Shown: positions 41,030 through 57,572, counted from the stretch's first letter. The stretch: DNA of 64,000 nucleotides from Thioalkalivibrio sp. XN8 (GCF_011058255.1 NZ_JAALFH010000067.1:493724-557723); one strand, 5' to 3'. Notes: a model not told the origin generated them from the sequence alone. Numbers and translations are program-made.

Positions 41030-42163
41030 ATGAACAGGCAGCGCATCATCGTGGGGCTCTCCGGGGGGGTCGATTCCTCCGTCGCCGCGCTGCGCCTGCT
41101 CGAGGCCGGCCACGCGGTCGAAGGTCTGTTCATGCAGAACTGGGCCGAAGACGAGGAAGGCTACTGCCAGGCGGCGGAAGACTTCCAGGACGCGCGCGCC
41201 GTCTGCGAACTGCTCGGCATCCCGCTGCACCGCGTCGATTTCTCGCGCGAGTACCGCGAGCGCGTGTTCGCGGCATTCCTCGACGGCTACCGGCAGGGCG
41301 TGACCCCCAATCCGGACGTCCTGTGCAATCGTGAGATCAAGTTCGGCAGCTTCCTGGCCCACGCGCGGCGCCTCGGCGCCGGGCTCATCGCGACCGGCCA
41401 TTACGCCCGCACCGACGGCAGCGGGCGGCTGCTCAGGGCGGCCGACGCGGGCAAAGACCAGACCTATTTCCTCCACGCCGTGGACCGCGATGCGCTGCGT
41501 GCGACCCGTTTCCCCCTCGGCGACCTGCGCAAGCGCGAGGTGCGGGCCATTGCCAAGGCCGGCGGCCTGCCCAACCACGACCGCAAGGACAGCACCGGCA
41601 TCTGCTTCATCGGCGAGCGCCCCTTCGCCGAGTTCCTCGGCCGCCACCTGCCGGATTGCCCGGGCGACATCGAGGACCCCGAGGGCCGGCTGCTGGGACG
41701 CCATGCGGGCCTGAGCCGCTACACGCTGGGGCAGCGCCAGGGGCTGCAGATCGGCGGCGTGGCCGGGCGCCCGGATGCGCCGTGGTACGTGGCGGGCAAG
41801 GACCCGCAGCGCAATGTCCTGGTGGCCGTCCAGGGTCACGACCACCCCGCCCTGCTCGAGCGACGGCTGCTCGCCGCCCACCCCCACTGGATCGCCGGCA
41901 CGCCCCCCGGGCTGCCGCTGGACTGCACCGCCCGCACGCGGCACCGCCAGCCCGACCAGCCCTGCCGGGTAGCGCCGGCGCCAGGCGGCGGGCTGGCGGT
42001 GGTGTTCGACCGGCCGCAGCGGGCGCTGACGCCGGGCCAGTTCATCGTGTTCTACGCCGGTGCAGTCTGCCTGGGCGGGGCTACCATCGCCGCGGTCGGC
42101 GACGCGGCGGACACGGCGAACCCACCGGTAGCGGTCGCCGGCGGCACCTCGCTCTCGGCCTGA
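41030..42163 (+). CDS. mnmA: tRNA-specific 2-thiouridylase MnmA
   Basis: 377 aa; installs the 2-thio group at U34 of Glu, Gln and Lys tRNAs. The PP-loop SGGVDSSVA is at 11-19. Catalytic cysteines are Cys99 (DVLCNREIKFG) and Cys192 (TGICFIG), as expected for the sulfur-relay mechanism. MQNWAEDEEGYC and the C-terminal barrel (YTLGQRQGLQIGG, PGQFIVFYAGAVCLGGATI) complete the fold. Confidence 0.97.
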   Translation: MNRQRIIVGLSGGVDSSVAALRLLEAGHAVEGLFMQNWAEDEEGYCQAAEDFQDARAVCELLGIPLHRVDFSREYRERVFAAFLDGYRQGVTPNPDVLCNREIKFGSFLAHARRLGAGLIATGHYARTDGSGRLLRAADAGKDQTYFLHAVDRDALRATRFPLGDLRKREVRAIAKAGGLPNHDRKDSTGICFIGERPFAEFLGRHLPDCPGDIEDPEGRLLGRHAGLSRYTLGQRQGLQIGGVAGRPDAPWYVAGKDPQRNVLVAVQGHDHPALLERRLLAAHPHWIAGTPPGLPLDCTARTRHRQPDQPCRVAPAPGGGLAVVFDRPQRALTPGQFIVFYAGAVCLGGATIAAVGDAADTANPPVAVAGGTSLSA

Positions 42164-42174
42164 GGCCTATCCGC

Positions 42175-42180
42175 TATAAT
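42175..42180 (+). promoter_or_regulatory. acnA promoter -10 element
   Basis: A perfect TATAAT 68 nt before the acnA start, just after the mnmA stop; the -35 region is poor. The leader would hold a 7-bp hairpin, CCCGCGC/GCGCGGG (42197-42214), and a GGAGG ribosome site. Confidence 0.5.
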
Positions 42181-42247
42181 CTCTGGTTATCTTCGCCCCG
42201 CGCAGCAGCGCGGGTGCGGCTCGCCCTCGACTCTCCGCGGAGGAATC

Positions 42248-45001
<2,754 letters not shown>

Positions 45002-45014
45002 GCAGAGGACGCCC

Positions 45015-45752
45015 ATGGCGTCCGCAATCTTCCCGGCCGGCCTGCTGGATGCTCTCCGGCAGGCCGGCCGCGTCGTTTTCCTGACCGGCTCAGGCGTTTC
45101 CGCCGAGAGCGGCGTGCCCACCTTTCGCGATGCCCTGACCGGCCTGTGGGCGCGTTTCCGCCCGGAGGAACTGGCCACTCCGGAGGCGTTCCAACGCGAC
45201 CCGCAGCTGGTGTGGGACTGGTACCGGGAACGCCGCCGCCAGGTCGCCGCGGTCCTGCCGAACCCGGCGCACTATGCCATCGCTGCCCTCGAAGCGCGGC
45301 TGCCGGAAACCCTGCTGGTGACCCAGAACGTCGACGGGCTGCACCGGCGCGCGGGCAGCGCCGATGCCGTCGAGTTCCACGGCAACCTGTTCAGCAACCG
45401 CTGCCGGGCTTGCGACCACGTGGCGCCGCAACCCGACCCGGAACTGGCGGCGCCCCCGCCCTGCCCGCTGTGCGGCGCCCTGATGGGACCGGGGGTGGTG
45501 TGGTTCGGCGAAGCCATCCCCGCCCTCGCGCTGGAGCGGGCGTGGCGCGCCGCCGGCGAGGCGGACATAATCCTGGCCATCGGCACCTCCGGCCTCGTCA
45601 CGCCGGCCGCGGCACTGCCTGACGTGGCGCGCCAGGGCGGCGCGCTGGTGGTGGAAGTCAACCTGCACCCGACGCCGCTGAGTGCGCAGGCGGATTTCGT
45701 CATGACCGGCCCGGCTGCCCTCACCCTCCCCGCACTGGCCGCGGCCCTGTGA
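45015..45752 (+). CDS. cobB: NAD-dependent protein deacylase (sirtuin, class III type)
   Basis: 245 aa Sir2 protein. NAD-binding TGSGVSAESGVPTFRD (24-39), catalytic His110 in TQNVDGLHRRAGS, and a zinc site of CRACDH and CPLCG. Tyr70 and Arg73 (WDWYRER) match the Tyr-x-x-Arg pair that gives SIRT5 and CobB desuccinylase/demalonylase activity. It lies 13 nt after acnA and is probably co-transcribed. Acyl-CoA synthetases such as the PrpE in this window are classic sirtuin substrates. Confidence 0.9.
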   Translation: MASAIFPAGLLDALRQAGRVVFLTGSGVSAESGVPTFRDALTGLWARFRPEELATPEAFQRDPQLVWDWYRERRRQVAAVLPNPAHYAIAALEARLPETLLVTQNVDGLHRRAGSADAVEFHGNLFSNRCRACDHVAPQPDPELAAPPPCPLCGALMGPGVVWFGEAIPALALERAWRAAGEADIILAIGTSGLVTPAAALPDVARQGGALVVEVNLHPTPLSAQADFVMTGPAALTLPALAAAL

Positions 45753-45804
45753 TACAAAGCACTTCAAATAACGACCCTATCCTCATGTTTAAGTTATTCA
45801 AATA
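45753..45804. promoter_or_regulatory. AT-rich regulatory region before the Nramp-like gene
   Basis: This 52-nt gap is strikingly AT-rich. It contains CACTTCAAATAA (45760-45771), then an inverted counterpart around GTTATTC about 25 nt downstream, so it looks like an imperfect palindromic operator. CACTTCAAATAA resembles the tandem repeat at 10424-10449. The Nramp GTG start has no visible ribosome site. Confidence 0.35.
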
Positions 45805-47094
45805 GTGTCTGAACAGCCTCCACATCGAGGCGGCTCGAACCTGCGCAAGGCCCTCGGTCCAGGGCTGTTGATGGCGGCCGCAGCGGTGGGTGTCTCCCAC
45901 CTGGTGCAGTCGACGCGCGCGGGCGCCGAGTACGGCCTGCTGCTGCTGCCGGTGGTGCTGCTGGCCTGCCTGCTCAAGTACCCCTTCCTCGAGTTCGGCC
46001 CGCGCTACGCCGCGGCCACGGGCGAAAGCCTCTTGGTGGGATACCGGCGGCTCGGCAAATGGGCGCTGTGGCTGTTCGGCCTGGTGACGGTCGGCACCAT
46101 GTTCATTGTGCTGGCGGTGGTCACGCTGGTGACCGCGGGCCTCGCGGGACTGCTGCTCGGCATCGATGCCCCGCCCCTGTACCTCGCTGCCGGCGTGCTC
46201 GCCCTCTGTATCGGCCTGCTCGCAGTCGGGAACTACCGTGGGCTCGACCTGGCAATGAAGCTGCTCATGGCGCTGCTGGCGATCTCGACCCTGTCCGCGC
46301 TCGCCCTCGCCCTCGGCAAGACCCCCGACTGGACCGGCCTCAGCGGCCTCGACCGCCTGCCCGCCCTGGGCAGCGCGACCGGAATCGCCTTTTTGCTGGC
46401 CCTGGTCGGCTGGATGCCGATCCCGGTCGAGGCCGCCGCCTGGAACTCGCTGTGGACGCGCGAGCGGGCCGCCCAGACGGGGCACGAGCCGAGCCTGGCC
46501 GAGGCGCTGCTGGACTTTCGCCTCGGCTACCTGGGCGCCGTGGTGCTGGCTGCCGCGTTCCTCATGCTCGGCGCCCTGCTCATGCATGCCAGCGGGCTCC
46601 AGTTCGCTGACTCCGCCGTCGGGTTCTCCGGCCAGTTGGTCGAGCTCTATGCCCGGAACCTCGGGGACTGGAGCCGGCCCCTGATCACCATTGCCGCGCT
46701 GAGCACGATGTTCAGCACCACCCTGGCCGTCGCCGACGCCTATCCGCGCGTGCTCGCCGCCATCGCCGGCGCCGCTGCCGCCGGGGCCGGTGCCGCGGAG
46801 GCGCGGCCGCCGCGGCGCGGGCCCTACCTCGCCGCCGTCGGGGTAGTGAGCGGCGGCGCCCTGCTGGTGCTCATGTTCGCGGGCGAAGGGTTCACCCGCC
46901 TCATCGACTTCGCCACCACCCTGTCCTTTGTCGCGGCGCCGCTGATCGCCTGGATCACCCTGCGGGCGGTCACGGCCCCGCACGTGCCCCGGCACGCGAG
47001 GCCCGGGCCGGCGCTGCTGGCCCTGGCATGGCTTGGCCTGGGCTCCGGCGCCTTGTTCTCGCTCGCCTGGATCGGGTGGCGGCTGGCAGGGTGA
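45805..47094 (+). CDS. Nramp-related divalent metal transporter
   Basis: 429-aa inner-membrane protein with about 11 hydrophobic segments in the LeuT-like Nramp arrangement. The first helix region reads GPGLLMAAAAVGVSHLVQST, where canonical Nramp transporters have DPGN. The sixth has GWMPIPVEAAAWNSLW, where they have the M-P-H metal motif. The metal site is therefore non-standard and the substrate (metal or other solute) is open. The start is GTG 45805 without a clear Shine-Dalgarno; the next plausible start would remove the first span. The preceding AT-rich palindrome may be a metal-responsive operator. Confidence 0.75.
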   Translation: MSEQPPHRGGSNLRKALGPGLLMAAAAVGVSHLVQSTRAGAEYGLLLLPVVLLACLLKYPFLEFGPRYAAATGESLLVGYRRLGKWALWLFGLVTVGTMFIVLAVVTLVTAGLAGLLLGIDAPPLYLAAGVLALCIGLLAVGNYRGLDLAMKLLMALLAISTLSALALALGKTPDWTGLSGLDRLPALGSATGIAFLLALVGWMPIPVEAAAWNSLWTRERAAQTGHEPSLAEALLDFRLGYLGAVVLAAAFLMLGALLMHASGLQFADSAVGFSGQLVELYARNLGDWSRPLITIAALSTMFSTTLAVADAYPRVLAAIAGAAAAGAGAAEARPPRRGPYLAAVGVVSGGALLVLMFAGEGFTRLIDFATTLSFVAAPLIAWITLRAVTAPHVPRHARPGPALLALAWLGLGSGALFSLAWIGWRLAG

Positions 47095-47134
47095 GCGATG
47101 ACCTGCGACACGCCGGCCGTTCCGGGCCCCTTGC

Positions 47135-49180
47135 CTAGAGCGGCGCCAGGTCCCAGGCGAAAGCGAACACCATCAGCGACAACGCGGCCAGTCCGGTCAG
47201 GGTGACGCCGGCGAGGGTCCCGCTGCGCACCTCCCGCCCGCCGGAACGCGCGCGCCACACTTGGACGATACCGGCCAGGCCGAACAGCCCTGCAAGCACG
47301 CTCAACCAGGACGCCATGGCCGCGAACGGGGCGAGCCCCGTCAGCAGGGCGTACTGAGAAACCTCGCTGGCCTGGTAGCCGGCAAACCCCATCAGTCCGG
47401 CGAAGCCGAGCCCGCTGAGTGCCGCGAACCAGGCCAGCCATTGGACCCCGGCAGCCGGCACCGCCGAAACCCCGGTTGTGCGCCGGTCGACAGCGCGGGT
47501 GAGCCAGGCTAGCGGGAAAGCGACCAAGGCGATCATGAGCACCAGCAGCGAGACCCCCGCCCAGGCGCCGGGGCCCGCCAGGGTCTTTGGATCGTCGGCC
47601 GCCATGATCCCGGCGCGGCGGATCGCACTGGTCTGGAACAGGTCGAGATAGACCGGCCGCGCCACGCCTTCTTCCAGGCAGGCGGCGTCGAGCACGGCCG
47701 GGTCGGGGTCATCGAAAAACGCCGTCAATACGCCGGCCGCGCACTCGCTCATCGAGCGGGTCGGGCCGTGCCCCGCGTAGGGCACCTCGATATAGCGGCC
47801 GTTGGCAAAGCCCGGCAGGATGGCGCGCGCCAGCGCGGGCGGGGTCACCGGGTCCCAGCCGCCATTCACGATCAGGGCGGGAACATCCGTCTCCACCGGG
47901 GCGTAAGCCTCCCGATGGCGCGGGCCCAAGCCCTCTTCCTCGCACACGCGCGCCTGGTGGGCGGCCCCTTCCGGCGTGAAAATCACCCCCCGGAAGCGCG
48001 GGTTTTCCTCGAGGTCGCTGGCCGCCACCTCGGCTGCGGAGGCATAGAAACCGTCATTGCACCGGATCGCGTTGGCCATGCCCAGTGCAATCGGGATCCC
48101 GGCCGACCCGCCCGCGCCGCCGGAAGCCAGCAGCTCGAAGACGGTCATGTCGCGCGTCTCGATGGCGTTGATGAGCGTATTCATGACCGCGGGCACGGCC
48201 GGATGTGCGTCCTGCTCGTACATCATGGAAAACGGGGCGAAAGCGAGGATCTCGCCACCGAAGCGGACCTTTCCCGCGGGAAACAGCTCGACCTGGTCTG
48301 TCGCCACGATCACCGGGTCGGCCTTGGCCCGCTCCAGCGCCGCGTCGACGCGCGCAACCAGGTTTTCACAGACCGACGCGTCCTCGCAGGTGGAATGAAT
48401 GTTCTCGAGCACCAGGTTACCCCAGCGGCCGATCCGCATGAGATCACCTATATCGATCGGCACAATGGCATCGAGGACGATGGCACGCACGCCGTCGGGG
48501 TCTTCGCGCAGCAGCATCTGGCCCAGGATCGAGCCGTAGGAGATGCCCCAGACGTTCCACTGCTCCAGGCCGAGCGCCTCGCGCAGGGCCCGCACGTCGC
48601 GGGCATTCTCGATCGTGTTGTAGCCCGACAGGTCGATGCCGGCCGCCGCCGCGGCCTGGAAACAGGCCCGCATCCGCTCGCCCGCCGCGACCTCGGTCTC
48701 GTAGAGGCTTTCGGTCCACAGCGCCGCCCGGTTGGTGTCGTTGAAATGGGGACAGAAATCCCCGCTTGCGCCGATGCCGCGTTGCTCGAGGATGTAGAGG
48801 TCGCGGTGCCTGACCACCTCGTGCTCGCGCAGGCGCTCAACGTACGGCGCCACCACGACGCCGGGACCGCCGGTGAGATAAATGATCGGGTCGTCGCGAA
48901 CCTCCGGCTCCGCGCCCGCCTCGGTATTCTCGTCTCCGGTCGCGGCGATCCGCACGAAGTGCAGCCGGATCAGGCGGCTGCCGGGATCGGCGCGATTCTC
49001 CGGCACGGTGATGAACCCGCATTCGATCTCGCCGGGCTCGTAGTCGATCTCGCCCCGAAAGGGACAGACCAGGTCGACCGGGCCGGGCAGGTCGTGCCAG
49101 GCCAGCGGTTCGGCACTGTCCGGGGCGAAAGCGGCAGAACCGGCCAGTGCCGCGACGGCGGCGATAACGGTACCAGACAT
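47135..49180 (-). CDS. Alpha/beta-hydrolase (TAP/proline iminopeptidase-like) with C-terminal membrane domain
   Basis: 681 aa from ATG 49180 behind GGGAGG. There is a signal peptide (about 3-20), then a peptidase-type alpha/beta hydrolase. The oxyanion region is YLTGGPGV, nucleophile Ser lies in WGISYGSILG, Asp in NGGWDPVTPP, and His in YAGHGP, followed by a conserved SMSEC cap segment. It resembles secreted tripeptidyl aminopeptidases. Unusually, four membrane spans (about 540-675) follow the enzyme, so the hydrolase is tethered to the outer face of the inner membrane. Substrate unknown. Confidence 0.8.
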   Translation of the reverse strand: MSGTVIAAVAALAGSAAFAPDSAEPLAWHDLPGPVDLVCPFRGEIDYEPGEIECGFITVPENRADPGSRLIRLHFVRIAATGDENTEAGAEPEVRDDPIIYLTGGPGVVVAPYVERLREHEVVRHRDLYILEQRGIGASGDFCPHFNDTNRAALWTESLYETEVAAGERMRACFQAAAAAGIDLSGYNTIENARDVRALREALGLEQWNVWGISYGSILGQMLLREDPDGVRAIVLDAIVPIDIGDLMRIGRWGNLVLENIHSTCEDASVCENLVARVDAALERAKADPVIVATDQVELFPAGKVRFGGEILAFAPFSMMYEQDAHPAVPAVMNTLINAIETRDMTVFELLASGGAGGSAGIPIALGMANAIRCNDGFYASAAEVAASDLEENPRFRGVIFTPEGAAHQARVCEEEGLGPRHREAYAPVETDVPALIVNGGWDPVTPPALARAILPGFANGRYIEVPYAGHGPTRSMSECAAGVLTAFFDDPDPAVLDAACLEEGVARPVYLDLFQTSAIRRAGIMAADDPKTLAGPGAWAGVSLLVLMIALVAFPLAWLTRAVDRRTTGVSAVPAAGVQWLAWFAALSGLGFAGLMGFAGYQASEVSQYALLTGLAPFAAMASWLSVLAGLFGLAGIVQVWRARSGGREVRSGTLAGVTLTGLAALSLMVFAFAWDLAPL

Positions 49181-49275
49181 AAAAACCTCCCTCCCCCGAC
49201 TCCGCCAGGCGACGGTCTGCACTCCAAGGCGTTCATGGTTGGCCGCTGCTCAGGCGGCGCTGAAGCCGAAACCCG

Positions 49276-50913
49276 CTAGTGAATGCCCGCCATCAGGGCC
49301 TGGAAGCGAGTGTCCTCGCGCAGCGAATCGAGGTCCGGATCAGTCTCCAGCCAGGCCTTGTCGCCCCAGCCGTTGTCGACCGCCCGCTCCAGCAGCTCCA
49401 TGGCGCGGTCGGTGTCGCCCTTCATGGCGTAGAAACACGCCACGTTGTACAACACTACCGGCTCCTCCTGGTCGCGGCCCAGGGCCCGCTCGGCGAGCTC
49501 CTGCGCCTTGGCGAATTCGCCGACGTTGGCGAACTGGTTCGCGCCCACATAGAGGGCGCGGGTGTCGTGAGGGTTCATGTCGAGGTGCCGCTGGATCTGC
49601 TCCAGCGAAGCGAGGCGGGCCTTCATCTCGTCGTGCTTGCGCCCCAGCGAGGCGTAGCTCTGGGCAATGAAGATCGGCGCCTGGTAGTCGGCCGGATTGA
49701 CCTCCATCGCCTTCTTGTACATCTCGATCGCCTTCTCGAACTCCCCCTTGGAAGACCAGGCGAGACCGAAGTAATAGTACGGCTCCCAGAGGTTGGGATT
49801 CAGCTCGATGGCCCGGCTGAACTCGCGCTCGGCGGCCGCGTAGTCGTCACTGATGAACATCGCCAGGCCGTGCGAGGCGCGAGCTTCGGCAGAATCCGGA
49901 TCCAGCTCGACCGCTTTCTCGCTCGCTTCCACCGCCTTGCGCACGTTCTCTTGCGTCGCTTCGGCGTAGCGGTACAGGTGCGAGTAGGCATCGCCGATGC
50001 CCGCATAGGCCAGCGCGTACTTGTCGTCGATCACGATGGCCTGCTCGAACATCCGGATCGCGCACTCGTAGTCCCGGCGCGTCATGGTGTACATGTAGCT
50101 GCGCCCGCGCAGGTAATAGTCGTAGGCCTTGGCGTCCGACGTGGACACGACCTGGATGGCGCGGCGCTCCTTGGGCGTCAGCGTCATCTGCAGCGCGTCG
50201 ACGATACTCTTGGCGATGTCGTCCTCGATCTGGAACACGTCCTTGAGTTCGCGGTCGTAGGTCTCGGACCAGAGATGCGAGTCGGTTTCCGCATCGATCA
50301 GCTGGGCCGTGATCCGCACCCGCTCCCCGGCGCGCCGGACGCTTCCTTCCAGCACTGCGGCGACGCCGAGCTTCTCAGCCACTTCGGGTATGCCGACCGA
50401 CTTGCCCTTGAAGATGAACGAGGACGTGCGCGAAGCCACGCGCAGCTGGGGCAGCTTCACCAGCAGGTTCAGGATCTCCTCCGCGATGCCGTCGCTGAAG
50501 TACTCGTTCTCGGCATCGCCGCTCATGTTGACGAAGGGCAGCACCGCAATGGACTTGCGGGAGTCTGCAGGCTTGGCCGCGGGCTGCGGGACCGGCTCGG
50601 GCGCCGAGGCTGCCGCCGGCACAGGCGGTTCGGGATTCTTCCCGGGGGCCAGCGGCGGGGTGCGGCGCACGCCCTCGGGTCCCAGGTCGAAGGCCCAGGC
50701 CAGGGACACGGCCAGCAGGAAGCCCAGGATCACCAGGGCCGTGACGAGCGTCACCGACCAGTCGGGGACGTTCAGGTTGGGCAGCACGGTGGAAGCGACC
50801 TCGATCACGATCCAGCCGCCGATCGCGTACAGCACTACGACCCGGATAACGCGTCGCCGTTTCAGCTCCGCGAACAACCCGCCGGCACCGGCTCTTTCCG
50901 CCTCGTCACCCAT
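49276..50913 (-). CDS. TolB-like/TPR membrane protein
   Basis: 545 aa. The opening FAELKRRRVIRVVVLYAIGG leads into one span, a second span lies at about 45-66, and a Pro/Ala linker follows. A TolB-N/FlgO-like domain (about 105-230) starts SIAVLPFVNMSGDAENEYF and includes SDGIAEEIL and LEGSVRRAGERVRITAQL. At least six TPRs follow (for example AEREFSRAIELNPNLWEPYY). It shares its whole plan with the TPR protein beside the TIR gene, but has no enzyme domain or TIR partner nearby. In some relatives this region is attached to DNA-binding or cyclase domains. Function unknown. Confidence 0.82.
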   Translation of the reverse strand: MGDEAERAGAGGLFAELKRRRVIRVVVLYAIGGWIVIEVASTVLPNLNVPDWSVTLVTALVILGFLLAVSLAWAFDLGPEGVRRTPPLAPGKNPEPPVPAAASAPEPVPQPAAKPADSRKSIAVLPFVNMSGDAENEYFSDGIAEEILNLLVKLPQLRVASRTSSFIFKGKSVGIPEVAEKLGVAAVLEGSVRRAGERVRITAQLIDAETDSHLWSETYDRELKDVFQIEDDIAKSIVDALQMTLTPKERRAIQVVSTSDAKAYDYYLRGRSYMYTMTRRDYECAIRMFEQAIVIDDKYALAYAGIGDAYSHLYRYAEATQENVRKAVEASEKAVELDPDSAEARASHGLAMFISDDYAAAEREFSRAIELNPNLWEPYYYFGLAWSSKGEFEKAIEMYKKAMEVNPADYQAPIFIAQSYASLGRKHDEMKARLASLEQIQRHLDMNPHDTRALYVGANQFANVGEFAKAQELAERALGRDQEEPVVLYNVACFYAMKGDTDRAMELLERAVDNGWGDKAWLETDPDLDSLREDTRFQALMAGIH

Positions 50914-50972
50914 CGCTCACGCCCCCCCGCGCAGCATTCCGGGCATCATACAGAGTTTGGCCGCCGACGGGG

Positions 50973-55312
<4,340 letters not shown>

Positions 55313-55316
<4 letters not shown>

Positions 55317-56092
55317 ACCTGGTCGACATCGGGGTCAATCTCGCCCACGACAGCTTCGACGCCGACCGGGACGCGGTCATCGCCCGTGCCCGCGCCGCCG
55401 GTGTCGGCCGGATGATCGTCACCGGGAGCACGCTCGCCTCCAGCGCCGCCGCGGTCGAACTCGCGGCCGGCGTCGACGGGCTCTACGCCACCGTCGGCGT
55501 GCACCCGCACCACGCGGCGGAGGTGGACGCGAGCCACCTGCCGCAGTTGCGCGAACTGCTGGCACAGGCGCAGGCCGTCGCCGTGGGCGAGTGCGGCCTG
55601 GACTTCTTTCGCGACTTCTCGCCGCGCGACCGCCAGGAAGAGGCCTTTCGACTGCAGCTGGGACTCGCCATCGAGACCGGCCTGCCCGTGTTCCTGCACC
55701 AGCGCGACGCCCACGATCGTTTCCTGGGCATTCTCGACGAGTGCCCGCACCTGCCGCCCGGCGTCGCCCACTGTTTCACCGGCGGGCGCGAGGAACTCGC
55801 GGCTTATCTCGAGCGCGGGCTCTACGTCGGGATCACCGGCTGGATCTGCGACGAGCGCCGGGGCGACGCGCTGCGCGCGGCTGCCCGCTACCTGCCCCTG
55901 GACCGGGTCCTGATCGAGACCGATGCGCCCTACCTGTTGCCGCGGGATCTGGACCCCAGGCCGCGCTCGCGCCGCAACGAACCGATGCACCTGCCGCACG
56001 TCCTGCTGGTACTTGCGCGCCTCATGGGCGTCGCGCCGGAGCGCCTCGCCGAGGCCAGCAGCCGCAATGCCGAGCGCCTCTTCGGTCTCTAG
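55313..56092 (+). CDS. tatD: TatD family metal-dependent hydrolase
   Basis: 259 aa TIM-barrel hydrolase. Metal ligands are seen in VDIGVNL, GVHPHHA, GECGLDFFRD, FLHQRDAH, AHCFTGG and ETDAPYLLPRDL. TatD proteins are 3'-5' exonucleases/DNases involved in DNA repair and possibly protein quality control. The ATG overlaps the WS/DGAT stop (ATGA). The FxxF/DHFRD-like spacing suits TatD better than YcfH, but this distinction is tentative. Confidence 0.9.
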
Positions 56093-56134
56093 TACAATCG
56101 GCGGCAGATTCGCCTCATGCCACGGAGCCAGAAC

Positions 56135-57562
56135 ATGGATAACGCCAAGGCCCTCAAGTTCAGCCAGCAGATCTGGGACGAGAGCATCATCCCGACGTTG
56201 TGCGACTACGTGCGGATTCCCGCCAAGTCACCCGGTTTCGATCCCGAGTGGGCCAAGCACGGGTACATGGACGAGGCCGCCGAATTGCTGGCCGAGTGGT
56301 GCCGGCAGCAGCCGATCGAGGGCATGAAGGTCGAGATCGTGCGCCTGCAGGGCCGCACGCCGCTGCTGTTCATCGAGGTCGAGGGCCGGAACGACGACAC
56401 CGTGCTGCTCTATGGCCATCTCGACAAGCAGCCCGAGTTCGACGGCTGGAGCAACGGGCTGAGCCCGTGGGAGCCGGTGATTCGTGACGGCAAGCTGTAC
56501 GGACGGGGCGGCGCCGACGACGGCTATGCCGTCTTCGGTTCACTGGCCGCCATCCGGGCGTTGCAGGAACAGGGCGTGCCGCATGCCCGCTGCGTGGTGC
56601 TCATCGAAGGCTGCGAAGAAAGCGGCAGTTTCGACCTGCCCCACTATATCGAGCACCTGGAAGAGCGCATCGGCACCCCGACCCTCGTGGTCTGCCTCGA
56701 CGCCGAATGCGGCAACTACCAGCAGCTCTGGACCACCACTTCGCTGCGCGGCAACCTGACCGGCACGCTGAAGGCCGCGGTGCTGACGGAGGGCGTGCAC
56801 TCCGGCGGCGCCAGCGGCATCGTGCCCTCCAGCTTTCGCGTGCTGCGGCTGCTACTCGATCGCCTGGAGGACCCCGAGACCGGCGAAAGCCGCATTCCTG
56901 AATTGCAGGGCGAGGTCCCGGAAGCCCGGCTGGTCCAGGCCAGGGCCGCGGCCGAAGTGCTGGGCGAGGGCGTGCACCGGCGCTTCCCGTGGGCCGGCGG
57001 CACCCGTCCGGTGACCACCGACCCGGTCGAGCTGCTGCTCAACAACACCTGGCGGCCCACCCTGTCGGTGACCGGCGGGGCCGGCATGCCGACGCCGGGC
57101 GCGGCCGGCAATACGCTGCGGCCCTGGACCGCGCTGAAGCTGTCCTTCCGGCTGCCGCCGACTACGGACCCGGTGCAGGCCGCGGCGGTGGTGAAGAAAG
57201 TTCTCGAGACCGATCCGCCACTCGGAGCCGAAGTCGAGTTCGAGGTCGAGTCCTCGATGGGCGGGTGGAACGCACCGCCCGTCGCGCCCTGGCTCGAGGC
57301 CTCGATGCAGGCGGCTTCAGAGGCGTTTTTCGGCAAGCCCGCCCTGTACATGGGTACCGGCGGCAGCATCCCGTTCATGGGCATGCTCGGCGAGAAGTTT
57401 CCCGGCGTGCAGTTCCTCGTCACCGGAGTGCTGGGACCGAACTCGAATGCGCACGGGCCGAACGAGTTCCTGCACCTGGAGACCGGGAAGCGCCTGACGG
57501 CCTGCGTGGCCCGCGTGCTGGCCGATCACTATCGCCGCGCGGAGCTGGCCGACGCCGCCTGA
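56135..57562 (+). CDS. M20 family dipeptidase/metallopeptidase
   Basis: 475 aa from ATG 56135, preferred to 56117 because GGAG lies 7 nt upstream. Zinc residues lie in LLYGHLDKQPE, RGGADDGYA, CEESGSFDL and CLDAECGN, with a distal His near the C-terminus (NSNAHGPNE). The lid domain starts near 200. The pattern is that of carnosinase-like M20 dipeptidases; substrate unknown. A -10-like TACAAT at 56093-56098 just after the tatD stop could be its own promoter. Confidence 0.9.
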   Translation: MDNAKALKFSQQIWDESIIPTLCDYVRIPAKSPGFDPEWAKHGYMDEAAELLAEWCRQQPIEGMKVEIVRLQGRTPLLFIEVEGRNDDTVLLYGHLDKQPEFDGWSNGLSPWEPVIRDGKLYGRGGADDGYAVFGSLAAIRALQEQGVPHARCVVLIEGCEESGSFDLPHYIEHLEERIGTPTLVVCLDAECGNYQQLWTTTSLRGNLTGTLKAAVLTEGVHSGGASGIVPSSFRVLRLLLDRLEDPETGESRIPELQGEVPEARLVQARAAAEVLGEGVHRRFPWAGGTRPVTTDPVELLLNNTWRPTLSVTGGAGMPTPGAAGNTLRPWTALKLSFRLPPTTDPVQAAAVVKKVLETDPPLGAEVEFEVESSMGGWNAPPVAPWLEASMQAASEAFFGKPALYMGTGGSIPFMGMLGEKFPGVQFLVTGVLGPNSNAHGPNEFLHLETGKRLTACVARVLADHYRRAELADAA

Positions 57563-57572
57563 GCGGCGCGAG

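Noticed and set aside
45753-45804. Leader peptide before the Nramp-like gene
   Set aside because: A short ATG frame exists but has no ribosome site and no regulatory codon bias.
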